A DNA stretch of 64,000 bases from Elioraea tepida (GCF_019203965.1 NZ_CP076448.1:1441001-1505000); one strand, 5' to 3'. Positions 8,379 to 16,820 are shown, counted from the first letter of the stretch. Notes: generated by a model not told the origin, from the letters alone. Numbers and translations are program-made.

Positions 8379-8411
8379 AGCCCCGCGCCCTGGATCGCAG
8401 GGCGCGGGGCT
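8379..8411 (-). terminator. bidirectional intrinsic terminator between metE and the pseudouridine synthase gene
   Basis: A perfect 14-bp stem (AGCCCCGCGCCCTG at 8379-8392, its complement at 8398-8411) with a 5-nt GATCG loop. On the minus strand it is followed by a CTTTTGG tract, so it best ends the convergent minus-strand operon. On the plus strand it follows the metE stop directly but lacks a U-tract. Confidence 0.8.
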
Positions 8412-8497
8412 CCCACGCGACGTGCGGTCTGGAACGACGCGCAGCGGCCCAGCAACCGCGGCAGCGGCGGCACCGCGCCGCGCGGGCGGGCGCCACC

Positions 8498-9124
8498 TTA
8501 CCCCTTCCAGCCGCAGGCCGAGAGCGCCTCCACCATGTGCGCCGGCACGGGCGCCTCGACCGTGATCGTCTGGCGCCCGGCCCAGCCCGGGATCGTCACG
8601 CTGCGCGCGAGAAGCTGCAGTCCCTCCTCAGCCGCCGCGCCATGCAGCCGGTCGCCGAGGATCGGGAAGCCCGACGCGGCACAATGGACGCGGAGCTGGT
8701 GCGTCCTGCCCGTGCGCGGCGCGAGCGCGAGCCAAGTGATCCCCCCACCGCGGCCGAGCACGCGCCAGGCCGTCACCGCCGGCTGGCCGCGCGGGTCGGG
8801 CAGAACCCGCCACCCGCCCGCGCGCGTGCTCACCTTCGCAAGCGGCAGCGCGATCTCCCCCGCCTCCGCTTCGGGCCCGCCGCGAACGACCGCCCAGTAG
8901 GTCCTGCCGATCCGGCCCTCAGCGAACAGCCGCCCGAGCGCGGCAAGCGCCGGGCGCGTTCGGCCCAACACGAGGCAGCCGGCCGTGTCGGTGTCGAGCC
9001 GGTGCGCCGGCTCCGGCCGGCGGCGCTTGCCGAAACGGAACTCCTCGAGCCAGTCCTCCACCGAGGCTCGGGCGCGCGGGCCGGGATGCGTGGGGAGGCC
9101 CGCGGGCTTGTCGATCACGAGCAC
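8498..9124 (-). CDS. RluA-family RNA pseudouridine synthase
   Basis: About 208 residues containing the RluA signature H-R-L-D-T-D-T-A-G with the catalytic Asp, the opening V-I-D-K-P-A-G-L-P-T-H-P-G, Y-W-A-V-V-R-G, and R-T-G-R-T-H-Q-L-R-V-H. It has no S4 domain, so it resembles the short RluA/TruC-like class acting on rRNA or tRNA uridines. The start is unsure: GTG 9124 is the first usual start codon, but similarity to family members (L-F-R-D-E-A-V-L) extends about nine residues upstream in frame, so the true start may overlap the end of the cupin gene. It is the last gene of a minus-strand run ending at the 8379-8411 terminator. Confidence 0.9.
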   Translation of the reverse strand: MLVIDKPAGLPTHPGPRARASVEDWLEEFRFGKRRRPEPAHRLDTDTAGCLVLGRTRPALAALGRLFAEGRIGRTYWAVVRGGPEAEAGEIALPLAKVSTRAGGWRVLPDPRGQPAVTAWRVLGRGGGITWLALAPRTGRTHQLRVHCAASGFPILGDRLHGAAAEEGLQLLARSVTIPGWAGRQTITVEAPVPAHMVEALSACGWKG

Positions 9125-9156
9125 CGCCTCGTCGCGGAAGAGAAGCTCGGGCTTCC

Positions 9157-9624
9157 CTACCAGGGCGTTCCGTCCGCTCGGGTGAAGCGTCTCCCGCCGT
9201 CCGGGCCAGGCTCGGCACGGAGATCGTCGTCCGGATAGGTGACGACGTCGCGCTCCGTCGCCCGCGTGCCGACGACGGGGAACAGCCCCAACGAATCGCT
9301 CCGGTTTACGAGGTGGTGCGCATCGCCGGTCCCTGCCGGGACGCCGACGGCCATGCCGGGGCCGACCTCCTGCTCCCCGTCATCGGTGACCAGGGTGAGC
9401 ACCCCCTCGAGAACGAGCACGAACTCGTCCTCGGCGCTGTGGGCGTGGCGGAGCGCGCTCGCCGCACCAGGAGAGAGGCGGACGAGGTTCACCCCGAACT
9501 GGCCGAGGCCCAAGGCGTCGCCGAGCCGGCGCACGTGCCGCCCCGCCACGCTCGCGCGGAACGGCTCGGGGTAGGCCGAGCCGCTCCGCTCCTCGACCGC
9601 GTCGACGGGGATCGCGCGCGCCAT
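9157..9624 (-). CDS. cupin-domain protein
   Basis: 155 residues with one cupin barrel. Motif 1 is visible as L-R-H-A-H-S-A-E-D-E-F-V-L-V-L-E-G, giving the His/His/Glu metal ligands, and motif 2 as the P-A-G-T-G-D-A-H-H-L-V-N segment with a further His. Single-domain cupins of this kind are often metal-binding isomerases, dioxygenases or binding proteins; no specific reaction can be assigned. It begins 4 bp after the quinone reductase stop codon, so the two are probably cotranscribed, with the pseudouridine synthase following. Confidence 0.85.
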   Translation of the reverse strand: MARAIPVDAVEERSGSAYPEPFRASVAGRHVRRLGDALGLGQFGVNLVRLSPGAASALRHAHSAEDEFVLVLEGVLTLVTDDGEQEVGPGMAVGVPAGTGDAHHLVNRSDSLGLFPVVGTRATERDVVTYPDDDLRAEPGPDGGRRFTRADGTPW

Positions 9625-9628
9625 CGCC

Positions 9629-10606
9629 TCAGGGGATGAGGACCGTCGAGCCGGTGGTGCGCCGCCCCTCGAGGGCGCGGTGCGCCTCCGCCGCGTCCTT
9701 GAGCGGGAAGCGCTGGTTCACCTCGATCTTCACCGCTCCTTTTTGCACGACCTCAAACAGGGCGGCGGCGGAGGCGGCGAGGTCCTCGCGCTTGGCAGTG
9801 TAGCTCGCGAGCGTTGGGCGGGTGAGGAACAGCGACCCCTTCGCCGCGAGCAGGCCGATCTCGAACGGCGGCACGGCACCGGAGGCGTTGCCGAAGGACA
9901 CCATCAGGCCGAGCGGGGCGAGACAGTCGAGCGACTTCATGAAGGTCTCGCGCCCGACGCTGTCATAGACGACAGGCAGCATCTTGCCGCCGGTGATCTC
10001 CTTCACCCGCGCCTGGAAGTCCTCGCGCGTGTAGACGATCGGGTGGTCGCAGCCATGCGCCTTGGCGAGCGCCGCCTTCTCGTCCGAGCTCACGGTGCCG
10101 ATCACCGTCGCGCCGAGATGCTTCGCCCACTGGCACATGATCAGCCCGACCCCACCGGCGGCAGCGTGGATCAGGATGGTCTGGCCCGGCTGAACCTTGA
10201 AGGTCCGGCGCAGCAAATACTCGGCCGTCATGCCCTGGAGCATCATCGCCGCCGCCATCTCGAACCCGATCGCGTCGGGCAGCTTGACGAGACGGTCGGC
10301 CTTCAGCGTGCGGTACTGGGCGTAGGCGCCGATCGGGGCGGTGGCGTAGGCGACACGGTCGCCCGGCTTGAGGTCGGTCACGCCCTCGCCCACCGCCTCG
10401 ACCGTGCCGGCCCCCTCCATGCCGATGGTCGCGGGCAGGGCGGGCGGCTTGTAGAGGCCGGTGCGGAAATAGATGTCGATGTAGTTGAGGCCGACGGCCG
10501 CATGCTTGACGAGCGCCTCGCCGGGGCCGGGCGAGGGCATCGGCACCTCCTCCCAGCGCAGAACCTCGGGGCCGCCGTGCTCGTGGATTCGGATGGCGTG
10601 ATTCAT
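9629..10606 (-). CDS. zinc-independent NADPH:quinone reductase (QOR, MDR superfamily)
   Basis: 325 residues of the crotonase/quinone reductase branch of medium-chain dehydrogenases. It starts with the typical I-R-I-H-E-H-G-G-P-E-V-L, has G-L-N-Y-I-D-I-Y-F-R-T-G-L-Y, and the NADPH Rossmann motif A-A-A-G-G-V-G-L near residue 150. The structural and catalytic zinc ligands of alcohol dehydrogenases are absent, as usual for QOR. It probably reduces quinones by one- or two-electron transfer, relieving oxidative stress. It heads a tight minus-strand group with the cupin and pseudouridine synthase genes; ogt ends 57 bp upstream. Confidence 0.93.
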   Translation of the reverse strand: MNHAIRIHEHGGPEVLRWEEVPMPSPGPGEALVKHAAVGLNYIDIYFRTGLYKPPALPATIGMEGAGTVEAVGEGVTDLKPGDRVAYATAPIGAYAQYRTLKADRLVKLPDAIGFEMAAAMMLQGMTAEYLLRRTFKVQPGQTILIHAAAGGVGLIMCQWAKHLGATVIGTVSSDEKAALAKAHGCDHPIVYTREDFQARVKEITGGKMLPVVYDSVGRETFMKSLDCLAPLGLMVSFGNASGAVPPFEIGLLAAKGSLFLTRPTLASYTAKREDLAASAAALFEVVQKGAVKIEVNQRFPLKDAAEAHRALEGRRTTGSTVLIP

Positions 10607-10663
10607 CGCAGGCTCCCGGTGCAGGTTGTGGTCGTTCTCTCGTTTCGCGGTCAGGCCGGCCGG

Positions 10664-11119
10664 TCAGACAGGCGGGAGGACCTGCTCGAGGGCGAGCAGG
10701 TGGCGTTTCGTGTCGAGCCCCGCACCGCCCGAGTAGCCGCCGAGAGAGGCGCTGCCGACGACGCGATGGCAGGGGATGATGATCGGGATCGGGTTCGCAC
10801 CGCAGGCGGCGCCGACGGCGCGGGCGGAGCTGCCGAGGCGGGCGGCGATTTCCCCGTAGCGCATCGTCTGGCCCGGGGGAATGGCGCGCATCGCCTCCCA
10901 GACGCGGCGCTGGAACGGCGTTCCCGCCGGCGCGAGCGGCAGGTCGAAGCACGTGCGGGGATCGTCGAAATAGGCTTCGAGCTGCCGCTTCGCCTCGACC
11001 AGCACCGGCGTCCGCTCGCCGCTGCCGGCGCCGCGGCCCCATTCGAGCGCGATGATGGAGCCGCCCTCCTCGAAGACGGTGAGTTCGCCGAACGGCGAGT
11101 GCAGCGAAAGGTGCGGCAC
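10664..11119 (-). CDS. ogt: methylated-DNA--protein-cysteine methyltransferase
   Basis: 151 residues from GTG 11119, the only start in this frame that matches the family N-terminus (L-S-L-H-S-P-F-G-E-L-T). The active-site motif I-I-P-C-H-R-V-V-G is intact, with the following S-L-G-G-Y-S-G-G substrate loop, and the helix-turn-helix region R-V-W-E-A-M-R-A-I-P-P-G-Q-T-M-R-Y-G-E-I-A is present. The enzyme repairs O6-alkylguanine and O4-alkylthymine by transferring the alkyl group to its own cysteine. There is no AdaA-like domain, so it is an Ogt-type protein. A second open frame overlaps the 5' end but lacks these motifs. Confidence 0.95.
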   Translation of the reverse strand: MPHLSLHSPFGELTVFEEGGSIIALEWGRGAGSGERTPVLVEAKRQLEAYFDDPRTCFDLPLAPAGTPFQRRVWEAMRAIPPGQTMRYGEIAARLGSSARAVGAACGANPIPIIIPCHRVVGSASLGGYSGGAGLDTKRHLLALEQVLPPV

Positions 11120-11314
11120 GGCTTCCCCATCTGGGCCAGGGCCGTCCTCCGGGGCGGCGCATGGCGGGGGGATTTCGCGCCCAGGCGAGCGGGGCGTCAA
11201 GTCGCCACCCTGCCGCCCAGGGCTCGCGTCCGGGATGGCTCCGGCGGCTTGACGGGGCCTAAGGTGCTTGCTGCGATGCGGCAGACTGCGACACGCCTCG
11301 ACGCCGGAGACGCC

Positions 11315-12265
11315 ATGGCACGCCACCGCCTCGACGCCTCGCCCGAGACCGTTCACTGGGGCTACTTCGACTCGTCCCTGCAGCCGGTGCTGACCATCGC
11401 CTCCGGCGATACGGTCGATGTCAGCTGCGTCTCGGGGCGTGACGCGGCTCTGCCGCCGCCCGAAAGCGGGCTCGCGATCCCGCCGGCGCTCGCGGCGATC
11501 AACGAGACGCTCGCGCCGGAGCTTGGCGCGCACATCCTCACCGGGCCGATCGCGATCGAGGGCGCCGAGCCGGGCGACATGCTCGAGGTTCGGATCGAGG
11601 CGATCCGCCCAGGCGCGGACTGGGGGTTCTGCCTGGTCCGTCCGCTCTCGGGAACCCTGCCGGAGGACTTCCCGCTCAGCCGCGTTCTCCACATCCCGGT
11701 CGACCGCGCGCGCAACACCTGCCGGCTGCCCTGGGGAACCGAACTCCCGCTCCGCCCCTTCTTCGGGGTGATGGGGGTGGCCCCGCCGCCCGCGTACGGG
11801 CGGATCGCCTCAAATCCCCCGCGCGAGCATGCGGGCAATCTCGACAACAAGGAGCTCGTCGCCGGATCGACCCTGTTCCTGCCGGTCTGGGTGCCCGGGG
11901 CAAAGTTCTCGGTCGGCGACGGCCACGGCGTGCAGGGCGACGGCGAGGTGTGCCTCACCGCCCTCGAGATGTGCCTCGACGGCACCCTCACCTTCATCCT
12001 GCACAAGAAGCAGGGCAGCGCGCCCCTGCTCTCCTTCCCCCGTGCCGAGACGCCGACCCACTACATCTCGATGGGGCTGAACGAGGACCTCGACCTCGCG
12101 ATGAAACAGGCCCTGCGCGAGATGATCGCCTTCATCGCTTCACGGTCGAACCTCTCGCCGCTCGACGCCTACCAGCTCTGCTCCCTCGCGGTCGATTTCC
12201 ACGTCACGCAGACGGTCAACGGCATCAAGGGCGTGCACGGGATGCTCCGCAAGGACCTTCTCTAG
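11315..12265 (+). CDS. acetamidase/formamidase family protein
   Basis: 316 residues beginning with H-R-L-D-A-S-P-E-T-V-H-W-G-Y-F-D, the recurrent opening of this family, then G-D-T-V-D-V-S-C-V-S-G, H-I-L-T-G-P-I-A-I-E-G-A-E-P-G-D, a P-F-F-G-V-M-G-V-A-P motif, N-L-D-N-K-E-L-V-A-G-S, and G-D-G-H-G-V-Q-G-D-G-E-V. These Asp/His-rich turns form the metal site in FmdA-like amidohydrolases, which release ammonia from short amides. ATG 11315 has GGAG at a good distance; an in-frame ATG at 11276 is the alternative. It stands alone, divergent from ogt across about 195 bp. The exact amide substrate is unknown. Confidence 0.92.
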   Translation: MARHRLDASPETVHWGYFDSSLQPVLTIASGDTVDVSCVSGRDAALPPPESGLAIPPALAAINETLAPELGAHILTGPIAIEGAEPGDMLEVRIEAIRPGADWGFCLVRPLSGTLPEDFPLSRVLHIPVDRARNTCRLPWGTELPLRPFFGVMGVAPPPAYGRIASNPPREHAGNLDNKELVAGSTLFLPVWVPGAKFSVGDGHGVQGDGEVCLTALEMCLDGTLTFILHKKQGSAPLLSFPRAETPTHYISMGLNEDLDLAMKQALREMIAFIASRSNLSPLDAYQLCSLAVDFHVTQTVNGIKGVHGMLRKDLL

Positions 12266-12394
12266 CGGCGCCCGTCCGCGTGGGCGGGAGTTGTCCACAA
12301 CTTTCTCGCCGGGAGGCGATTACTACCGGTTGTGGGGTCCTGTGCCGAACTGATACCGTATGTGGTAGCGGACGGCTGGATGGGAGCCCAAGCG

Positions 12395-12877
12395 ATGGAG
12401 TGGACCGAGGAGGCGATCGCAACCCTTCGCCGGCTCTGGGCGGAGGGGCACTCGACGGCCGAGATCGGCCGGCGGATGGGCATCTCAAAGAACGCCGTGG
12501 TCGGCAAGGCGCACCGGCTCAATCTCGCCGCGCGCCCCTCGCCGATCCGGCGCAGCCCCGGGGCGCCAGCGGTGCCGCGCGCGCCGCGCCCTGCGCCGAG
12601 GCCAGCGATGCCGCGGCCGGTGCCGATCCTGCCCGTGCTGCCCGGCCCGGTCGGGCAGCGGCCGCCGGCCGTCGCCCCGAGCCGCGTCGAGCCGACGCCG
12701 CGGCCCGCGCCGCTGCGGACGGGAAGCGCCACCTGCTGCTGGCCGATCGGCGAACCGGGCAAGCCTGGCTTCCGCTTCTGCTCGGCACCGGCGCTCCCCG
12801 GGAAGCCCTACTGCGAGGAGCATGCCGCGCTCGCTTATGTCCGCGCCAAGCCCGACCGGCGCGAGGACGCCGCCTGA
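12395..12877 (+). CDS. gcrA: GcrA cell-cycle regulator
   Basis: 160 residues with the GcrA N-terminal DNA-binding helix-turn-helix (W-T-E-E-A-I-A-T-L-R-R-L-W-A-E-G-H-S, then I-G-R-R-M-G-I-S-K-N-A-V-V-G-K-A-H-R-L), a long Pro/Ala/Arg linker (residues 50-110), and the conserved C-terminal C-C-W-P-I-G-E-P-G...F-C...Y-C-E-E-H sigma-70-interacting segment. In Alphaproteobacteria GcrA binds promoters carrying CcrM-methylated GANTC sites and recruits sigma-70 holoenzyme. ATG 12395 is preceded by GGGAG; an earlier in-frame start at 12332 would add non-conserved residues. The 60 bp upstream are relatively A/T-rich and include the direct motif pair TACCGGT-TGTGG and TACCGTATGTGG, probably the promoter region. 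Confidence 0.96.
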   Translation: MEWTEEAIATLRRLWAEGHSTAEIGRRMGISKNAVVGKAHRLNLAARPSPIRRSPGAPAVPRAPRPAPRPAMPRPVPILPVLPGPVGQRPPAVAPSRVEPTPRPAPLRTGSATCCWPIGEPGKPGFRFCSAPALPGKPYCEEHAALAYVRAKPDRREDAA

Positions 12878-12917
12878 GCGACGCTGACCGCCCGGCCGGC
12901 CAACGGCAGGCCGGGCG

Positions 12918-13799
12918 ATGACCGTCAAGCCGGCCGATCGGCCGGTGCTTGGCATCGCCCTGATGCTCGGGGCCTTGTTCCTGTTCGTTCTGATGGACAG
13001 CGCGATCAAGGCCTCGGTCCAGTCCCTGCCGGTGCTGCAGGTGCTCTGGGCGCGGTTCCTGTTCCACATGCTGATCGTCTCGGCAGCGCTGCGTCTGATG
13101 GGCCGGCGTCTGCCGCCGCGCACCGGCGCGGCGCGGCTTCAGGTCGTGCGCTCGCTCTGTCTCGCCGCGGCGAACCTGTTCTTCACCGCCGCGCTCGTGC
13201 ACGTGCCGCTCGCCGAATGCGTGGCGATCGGCTTCGTCTCGCCGCTGATCGTGACGCTACTCGCCGCGCGGATGCTTAAGGAGCGCGTCGGCTGGCAGCG
13301 CTGGACGGGGATCCTCGTCGGCTTCGCGGGCGTGCTGATCATCCTGCGGCCGGGTGCCGGGGTGACGCATCCGGCCGCCCTGTTCGTGCTCGTGACCGCG
13401 GCCGTGTTCGCCGTCTATTCGGTCCTGACGCGCCGGCTTGCGGGGATCGACGACGCCTTCACCACGATCTTCCACACCGGCGTCGCGGCGACGGGTGTCA
13501 CCAGCCTCGTCGTGCCGTTCGTCTGGGTGTGGCCGAGTGCGGGCGGGTGGGCGCTTCTCGCTCTGCTTGGCATGCTCGGCGGGGTTGGGCATTTCCTGCT
13601 GATCCTCGCGTATCAGCGGGCGCAGGCCTCGGTGCTCGCGCCCTTCGCCTATACACAGATGGTCTGGGCCACACTCGCGGGCTTTCTTCTGTTCGGCGAA
13701 CTCCCCGACGCTGTGGCGGTGGCCGGCGCGGTCGTCGTCGCCGCGGGCGGGCTGTTCGTGCTCTGGGCCGAGACGCGGGGCGCGGCCAAGCAGGCGTGA
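12918..13799 (+). CDS. DMT-superfamily (EamA) transporter
   Basis: 293 residues and about ten membrane helices in two EamA repeats: the first starts with L-G-I-A-L-M-L-G-A-L-F-L-F-V-L-M-D, the second around residue 155 after the H-P-A-A-L-F-V-L segment. The P-x-x-x-x-x-R-F sequence after helix 2 (V-L-Q-V-L-W-A-R-F) and the E-x-x-x-I-G-F-V-S-P-L turn are typical of this family of metabolite exporters. It lies 40 bp after gcrA and 42 bp before the methyltransferase gene, all on the plus strand, possibly one transcript. Substrate unknown. Confidence 0.9.
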   Translation: MTVKPADRPVLGIALMLGALFLFVLMDSAIKASVQSLPVLQVLWARFLFHMLIVSAALRLMGRRLPPRTGAARLQVVRSLCLAAANLFFTAALVHVPLAECVAIGFVSPLIVTLLAARMLKERVGWQRWTGILVGFAGVLIILRPGAGVTHPAALFVLVTAAVFAVYSVLTRRLAGIDDAFTTIFHTGVAATGVTSLVVPFVWVWPSAGGWALLALLGMLGGVGHFLLILAYQRAQASVLAPFAYTQMVWATLAGFLLFGELPDAVAVAGAVVVAAGGLFVLWAETRGAAKQA

Positions 13800-13841
13800 C
13801 CGGAAGGGGCATTGCGCCCGGGCGCGCGCGGGAGTAGGCGC

Positions 13842-14546
13842 ATGCGCACCATGCCAGCCACGATCGACCAGCGCGAGGGCGGCAGGGCCGGCGGCCAGGC
13901 GCCGGCGGCCCCGGCGCGCCCGCTCGACGCCGCCTCGGTCCGCGCCGCATACCGGCGCTGGGCCGGCGTCTACGACAGCGTGTTCGGCCTCGTGTCGAAG
14001 CCGGGGCGGATGCGCGCGGTGGCCGCGATCAACGCTCTTCCGGCCGAGCGAATCCTCGAGGTCGGGGTGGGCACCGGGCTTGCCCTGCCGCATTACGCGG
14101 CCGGCAAGCGCGTCACGGGAATCGATCTCAGCCCCGAGATGCTCGCGGTCGCGGAGCGTCGCGTGCGGGCGGGTGTCGCCGCCACCATCGAGGGGCTCCA
14201 CGAGATGGACGCCGAGGCGATGACCTTTCCAGAGGCCAGTTTCGATGCGGCGGTGGCGATGTTCGTCGCCTCCGTCGTGCCGAACCCGCGCCGGCTGATG
14301 GCGGAGATGCGCCGCGTGGTCCGCCCCGGCGGAACGATCCTGATGGTGAACCACTTCCTCGCCCCGCCGGGTCTGCGCCGCGGCATCGAGCGGGCGATGG
14401 CCCCTCTCAGCCGGATCCTCGGCTGGCACCCGGATTTTGCGATGGAGAGCGTGCTCACGCCTGGACAGATGGCGGCGGCGCGTTTCGAGCCCTGCCCGCC
14501 CTTCGGCCTGTTCACCCTCGTGACGCTCCCGCGCGACGCCGCCTGA
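13842..14546 (+). CDS. class I SAM methyltransferase, PmtA/UbiE-like, probable phosphatidylethanolamine N-methyltransferase
   Basis: 234 residues from ATG 13842, preceded by GGAG. Y-R-R-W-A-G-V-Y-D-S-V-F-G near residue 40 is followed by the SAM-binding motif I-L-E-V-G-V-G-T-G-L-A-L-P-H-Y, the acidic loop G-I-D-L-S-P-E-M-L, a motif around D-A-E-A-M-T-F-P-E-A-S-F-D, and V-V-R-P-G-G-T-I-L-M-V-N-H-F. The Y-D-x-V-F-G and G-T-G-L-x-L-P-x-Y combination is that of the Rhodobacter-type PmtA, which methylates phosphatidylethanolamine to phosphatidylcholine in the inner membrane. A ubiquinone-pathway UbiE role is less likely because UbiE-specific motifs are missing. The 3' end overlaps the convergent permease gene by 35 bp. 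Confidence 0.8.
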   Translation: MRTMPATIDQREGGRAGGQAPAAPARPLDAASVRAAYRRWAGVYDSVFGLVSKPGRMRAVAAINALPAERILEVGVGTGLALPHYAAGKRVTGIDLSPEMLAVAERRVRAGVAATIEGLHEMDAEAMTFPEASFDAAVAMFVASVVPNPRRLMAEMRRVVRPGGTILMVNHFLAPPGLRRGIERAMAPLSRILGWHPDFAMESVLTPGQMAAARFEPCPPFGLFTLVTLPRDAA

Positions 14547-15456
14547 AGGCGGAGGCGCGGAACGGCGAGACGGCGGCGGCGAGAGCGAAACCGAGCCCCG
14601 CCATCACCGCAATCATTCCGGCCGCGTTGAACCCCTGCGCGGCGCCGAGAGCGGCAGGCAGGAGCGCGGCCGCCCCATAGCCGGCCAGCGCGATGCCCGC
14701 ACCCGCGGCGGCGGCAAGCACGAACGTCATCGCATAGCGGTCGGTCAGGAGACGGGCGATCGCCGCCGGGCCGATCAGCGCGGCGATCACCAGGATCGAC
14801 CCCACCGCCCAGAACGACGCCACGCAGGCAGCGGCGATCAGAAGCATCAGAAGCGCGCGGACGGGCCGCGGGTCGAACCCGATCACCCTGCCGAAACCGG
14901 GGTCGAAGGCGGCAAGCCGAAGCTCCTTCCACAACAGGGCGAGCACGAGCAGCGTGACGGCGAAGATCGCCGCAAGCAGCATGAGCTCGGGCGGCAGAGC
15001 GGCGAGCGCCTCGGCGTCGAGGAGGCTTCCGAACCCGGTCGCCTCGGGCCAGACGAGGGTCTCGAGGATGCCGAACAGGACGCAGTCGAGGTCGAGATCG
15101 ACCCGCTCGGCGCCGGACCAGACGAGCATCAACAGGCCGAGGGCGAACAGGCCCGAGAAGACCACCCCCATCGCCGCTCCGGCCTCGAGCCGCGCCAGCC
15201 GACGGATCAGGCCGATCAACGCCACCGCGAGCACGGCGGCGGCGATCGCTCCCGCCACCATCGGCAGGGCGGCCCGGGTGCCGGTGAGCCAGAAGCCCGC
15301 GGCGATGCCGGGAAGCACGGCGTGGCTGATCGCATCGCCCATCATGCTGTTGCGGGTGAGCAAAAGAAGCGTGCCGAGCAGGCCGCAGGTGACGCAGCTG
15401 AGCAGGGCGGCGAGCATCGGCACGAGGTCGAGCTGGAAGAACTCGGCAAGCGTCAT
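14512..15456 (-). CDS. Mn/Zn/Fe ABC importer permease (second permease, YtgD/TroD-like)
   Basis: 314 residues with about eight to nine helices of the ABC-3 family. The family hallmark M-M-G-D-A-I-S-H-A-V-L-P-G-I-A near residue 40 couples to the ATPase, and later P-A-A-I-A-R-L-L-T-D-R replaces the usual P-A-x-T-A-x-x-L-T motif. The start ATG 15456 overlaps the stop of the upstream permease-repressor gene (ATGA), so the two are translationally coupled. It is the last gene of a four-gene importer operon and overlaps the convergent methyltransferase gene. A short Arg-rich C-terminal tail is present (R-A-S-A-F-R-R-R-R-A). Confidence 0.93.
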   Translation of the reverse strand: MTLAEFFQLDLVPMLAALLSCVTCGLLGTLLLLTRNSMMGDAISHAVLPGIAAGFWLTGTRAALPMVAGAIAAAVLAVALIGLIRRLARLEAGAAMGVVFSGLFALGLLMLVWSGAERVDLDLDCVLFGILETLVWPEATGFGSLLDAEALAALPPELMLLAAIFAVTLLVLALLWKELRLAAFDPGFGRVIGFDPRPVRALLMLLIAAACVASFWAVGSILVIAALIGPAAIARLLTDRYAMTFVLAAAAGAGIALAGYGAAALLPAALGAAQGFNAAGMIAVMAGLGFALAAAVSPFRASAFRRRRAGASRG

Positions 15457-16811
15457 GCCCGCGCTCCGTGGCCCAGAGACCCCTCGACCGGCGGCGGCAC
15501 GGGCTCCCGCGCGAGCGCCGGGTCGGCCGCGGCAAGCCAGGCTTCGACCTCCGCCTCCACCTCGGGGGGAAGCGTGTGCTCGATCAGGTCGGCGCCGCGA
15601 TGGGCGGCGAAGGCGCGCACCCCGCCCGCACGGGTGAGGTAGATCTCCCACACCCTGTGGCGGCGCACGACCCCCCGGGCGAGCGCGGTGCCCTCCTCCG
15701 TGAGCCGCAGGAACCCGGGCTCCCCTGCGGGCGTGAGAAGGCCGGCGGCGCGGGCGGCGCAGGTCACCAGGGCGAGGCGCGCCGGGCCCCAGCCCCAGGC
15801 CTCGGCCACCGCCGCCGCGGCGAAGGCGCCGTCCGGTCCGAGGCGCTGGCGCTCAAGCTCCTCCCAGGCGCCGCGGAGGAAGTGGTCGCGCGCGATGCGC
15901 CAAGACAGCCGGGCATGGCGGAGGAGCGCGGCGAGCACGCCGCGCCCGGGCGAGAGCAGAAGTGCGGCGACGAACAGGGCGCAGGCGACGAGGGTGACGA
16001 CCGCCCCGGTCGGCAGACCCGGCGCGGCGGCGGAGAGAGCGGCACCCACCCAGCCGGAGACCGCGCCGAACAGCGAGGCGAGCGCGGCCATCACCCCGAG
16101 CCGATCGGTCACGAGTCGCGCCGTCACCGCCGGGATCACCATCAGCGCGACGACGAGGATCAGCCCGACCGCGCGCAGGCCCGCCACGGCGACGAGCAGC
16201 ATCAGCGCCATCAGAGCGAGATCGAGCAGGCGAACCGGAAGCCCGGTGGCGGCGGCGAAGGCCTCGTCGAAACAGAGCGTGCGCAGCGGATTGAACAGCA
16301 GAAGCACCATCGCCACCGCGCCGGCGGCGAGCACGCCGAGCGCCCTCGCTTCCGCCTCGGCCATGCCGGCCGCCTGGCCGAGGATGAAGTGCGCAAGCCC
16401 CGCCTGGCCGCCGGTGGGACGCGACTGCACCACCGACATCAGCACCACGCCGAGGCCAAAGCCCGCCGAGAGCACGAGCGCCATCGCCGCATCGTCGCGC
16501 ACCCGCCCTGTCGCCGTGGCGGCGCGCACCGCGAGCGTGCCCAGCGCGGCCGATGCCGCCCCACCTGCCATCAGGAGCCACAGGTTGCGCGGATCGGCGC
16601 CGGCGAGAGTCGCCCCGATGAAGGCGGCGGCGACCCCGGGCAGGGTGGCGTGCGCGGCGACATCGGCGATCAGCGCCCGGCCGCGCAGGAGCACGAAGCA
16701 GCCGACGAGACCGGCGGCGAGCCCGAACGCGGCGCAGCCAAGCACGACCACGGTGGCGTTGTGGCCGAGCCCGAGGCCGAGCGCGGCGAGGAAATCGTCG
16801 GCCGCGACCAT
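15453..16811 (-). CDS. metal ABC importer permease fused to a DtxR/MntR-like regulatory domain (YtgCR-like)
   Basis: 452 residues. Residues 1 to about 290 are an ABC-3 metal permease with the coupling motif A-L-I-A-D-V-A-A-H-A-T-L-P-G-V-A and P-A-V-T-A-R-L-V-T-D-R. After a basic linker, residues about 310-440 are soluble and resemble an iron/manganese-dependent repressor: a winged-helix-like region, then L-T-E-E-G-T-A-L-A-R-G-V-V-R-R-H-R-V-W-E (about 370-389), H-R-G-A-D-L-I-E-H (about 405-413) and an acidic end. The His, Glu and His residues match metal-ligand positions of MntR/DtxR dimerisation domains. The same fusion is known in Chlamydia (YtgCR), where the repressor part is released by cleavage. 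It sits between the ATPase (9 bp) and the second permease (ATGA overlap). Whether the C-terminal domain still binds DNA cannot be told from sequence. Confidence 0.88.
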   Translation of the reverse strand: MVAADDFLAALGLGLGHNATVVVLGCAAFGLAAGLVGCFVLLRGRALIADVAAHATLPGVAAAFIGATLAGADPRNLWLLMAGGAASAALGTLAVRAATATGRVRDDAAMALVLSAGFGLGVVLMSVVQSRPTGGQAGLAHFILGQAAGMAEAEARALGVLAAGAVAMVLLLFNPLRTLCFDEAFAAATGLPVRLLDLALMALMLLVAVAGLRAVGLILVVALMVIPAVTARLVTDRLGVMAALASLFGAVSGWVGAALSAAAPGLPTGAVVTLVACALFVAALLLSPGRGVLAALLRHARLSWRIARDHFLRGAWEELERQRLGPDGAFAAAAVAEAWGWGPARLALVTCAARAAGLLTPAGEPGFLRLTEEGTALARGVVRRHRVWEIYLTRAGGVRAFAAHRGADLIEHTLPPEVEAEVEAWLAAADPALAREPVPPPVEGSLGHGARA

Positions 16812-16820
16812 GGCGTGCCG

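Noticed and set aside
9680-11300. Long plus-strand frame running into the formamidase gene
   Set aside because: Only the last 316 residues match a family; the upstream part is antisense to quinone reductase and ogt.
12332-12394. Upstream in-frame start for gcrA
   Set aside because: The extra residues are not conserved; the GcrA N-terminal helix begins at ATG 12395, which has its own Shine-Dalgarno.
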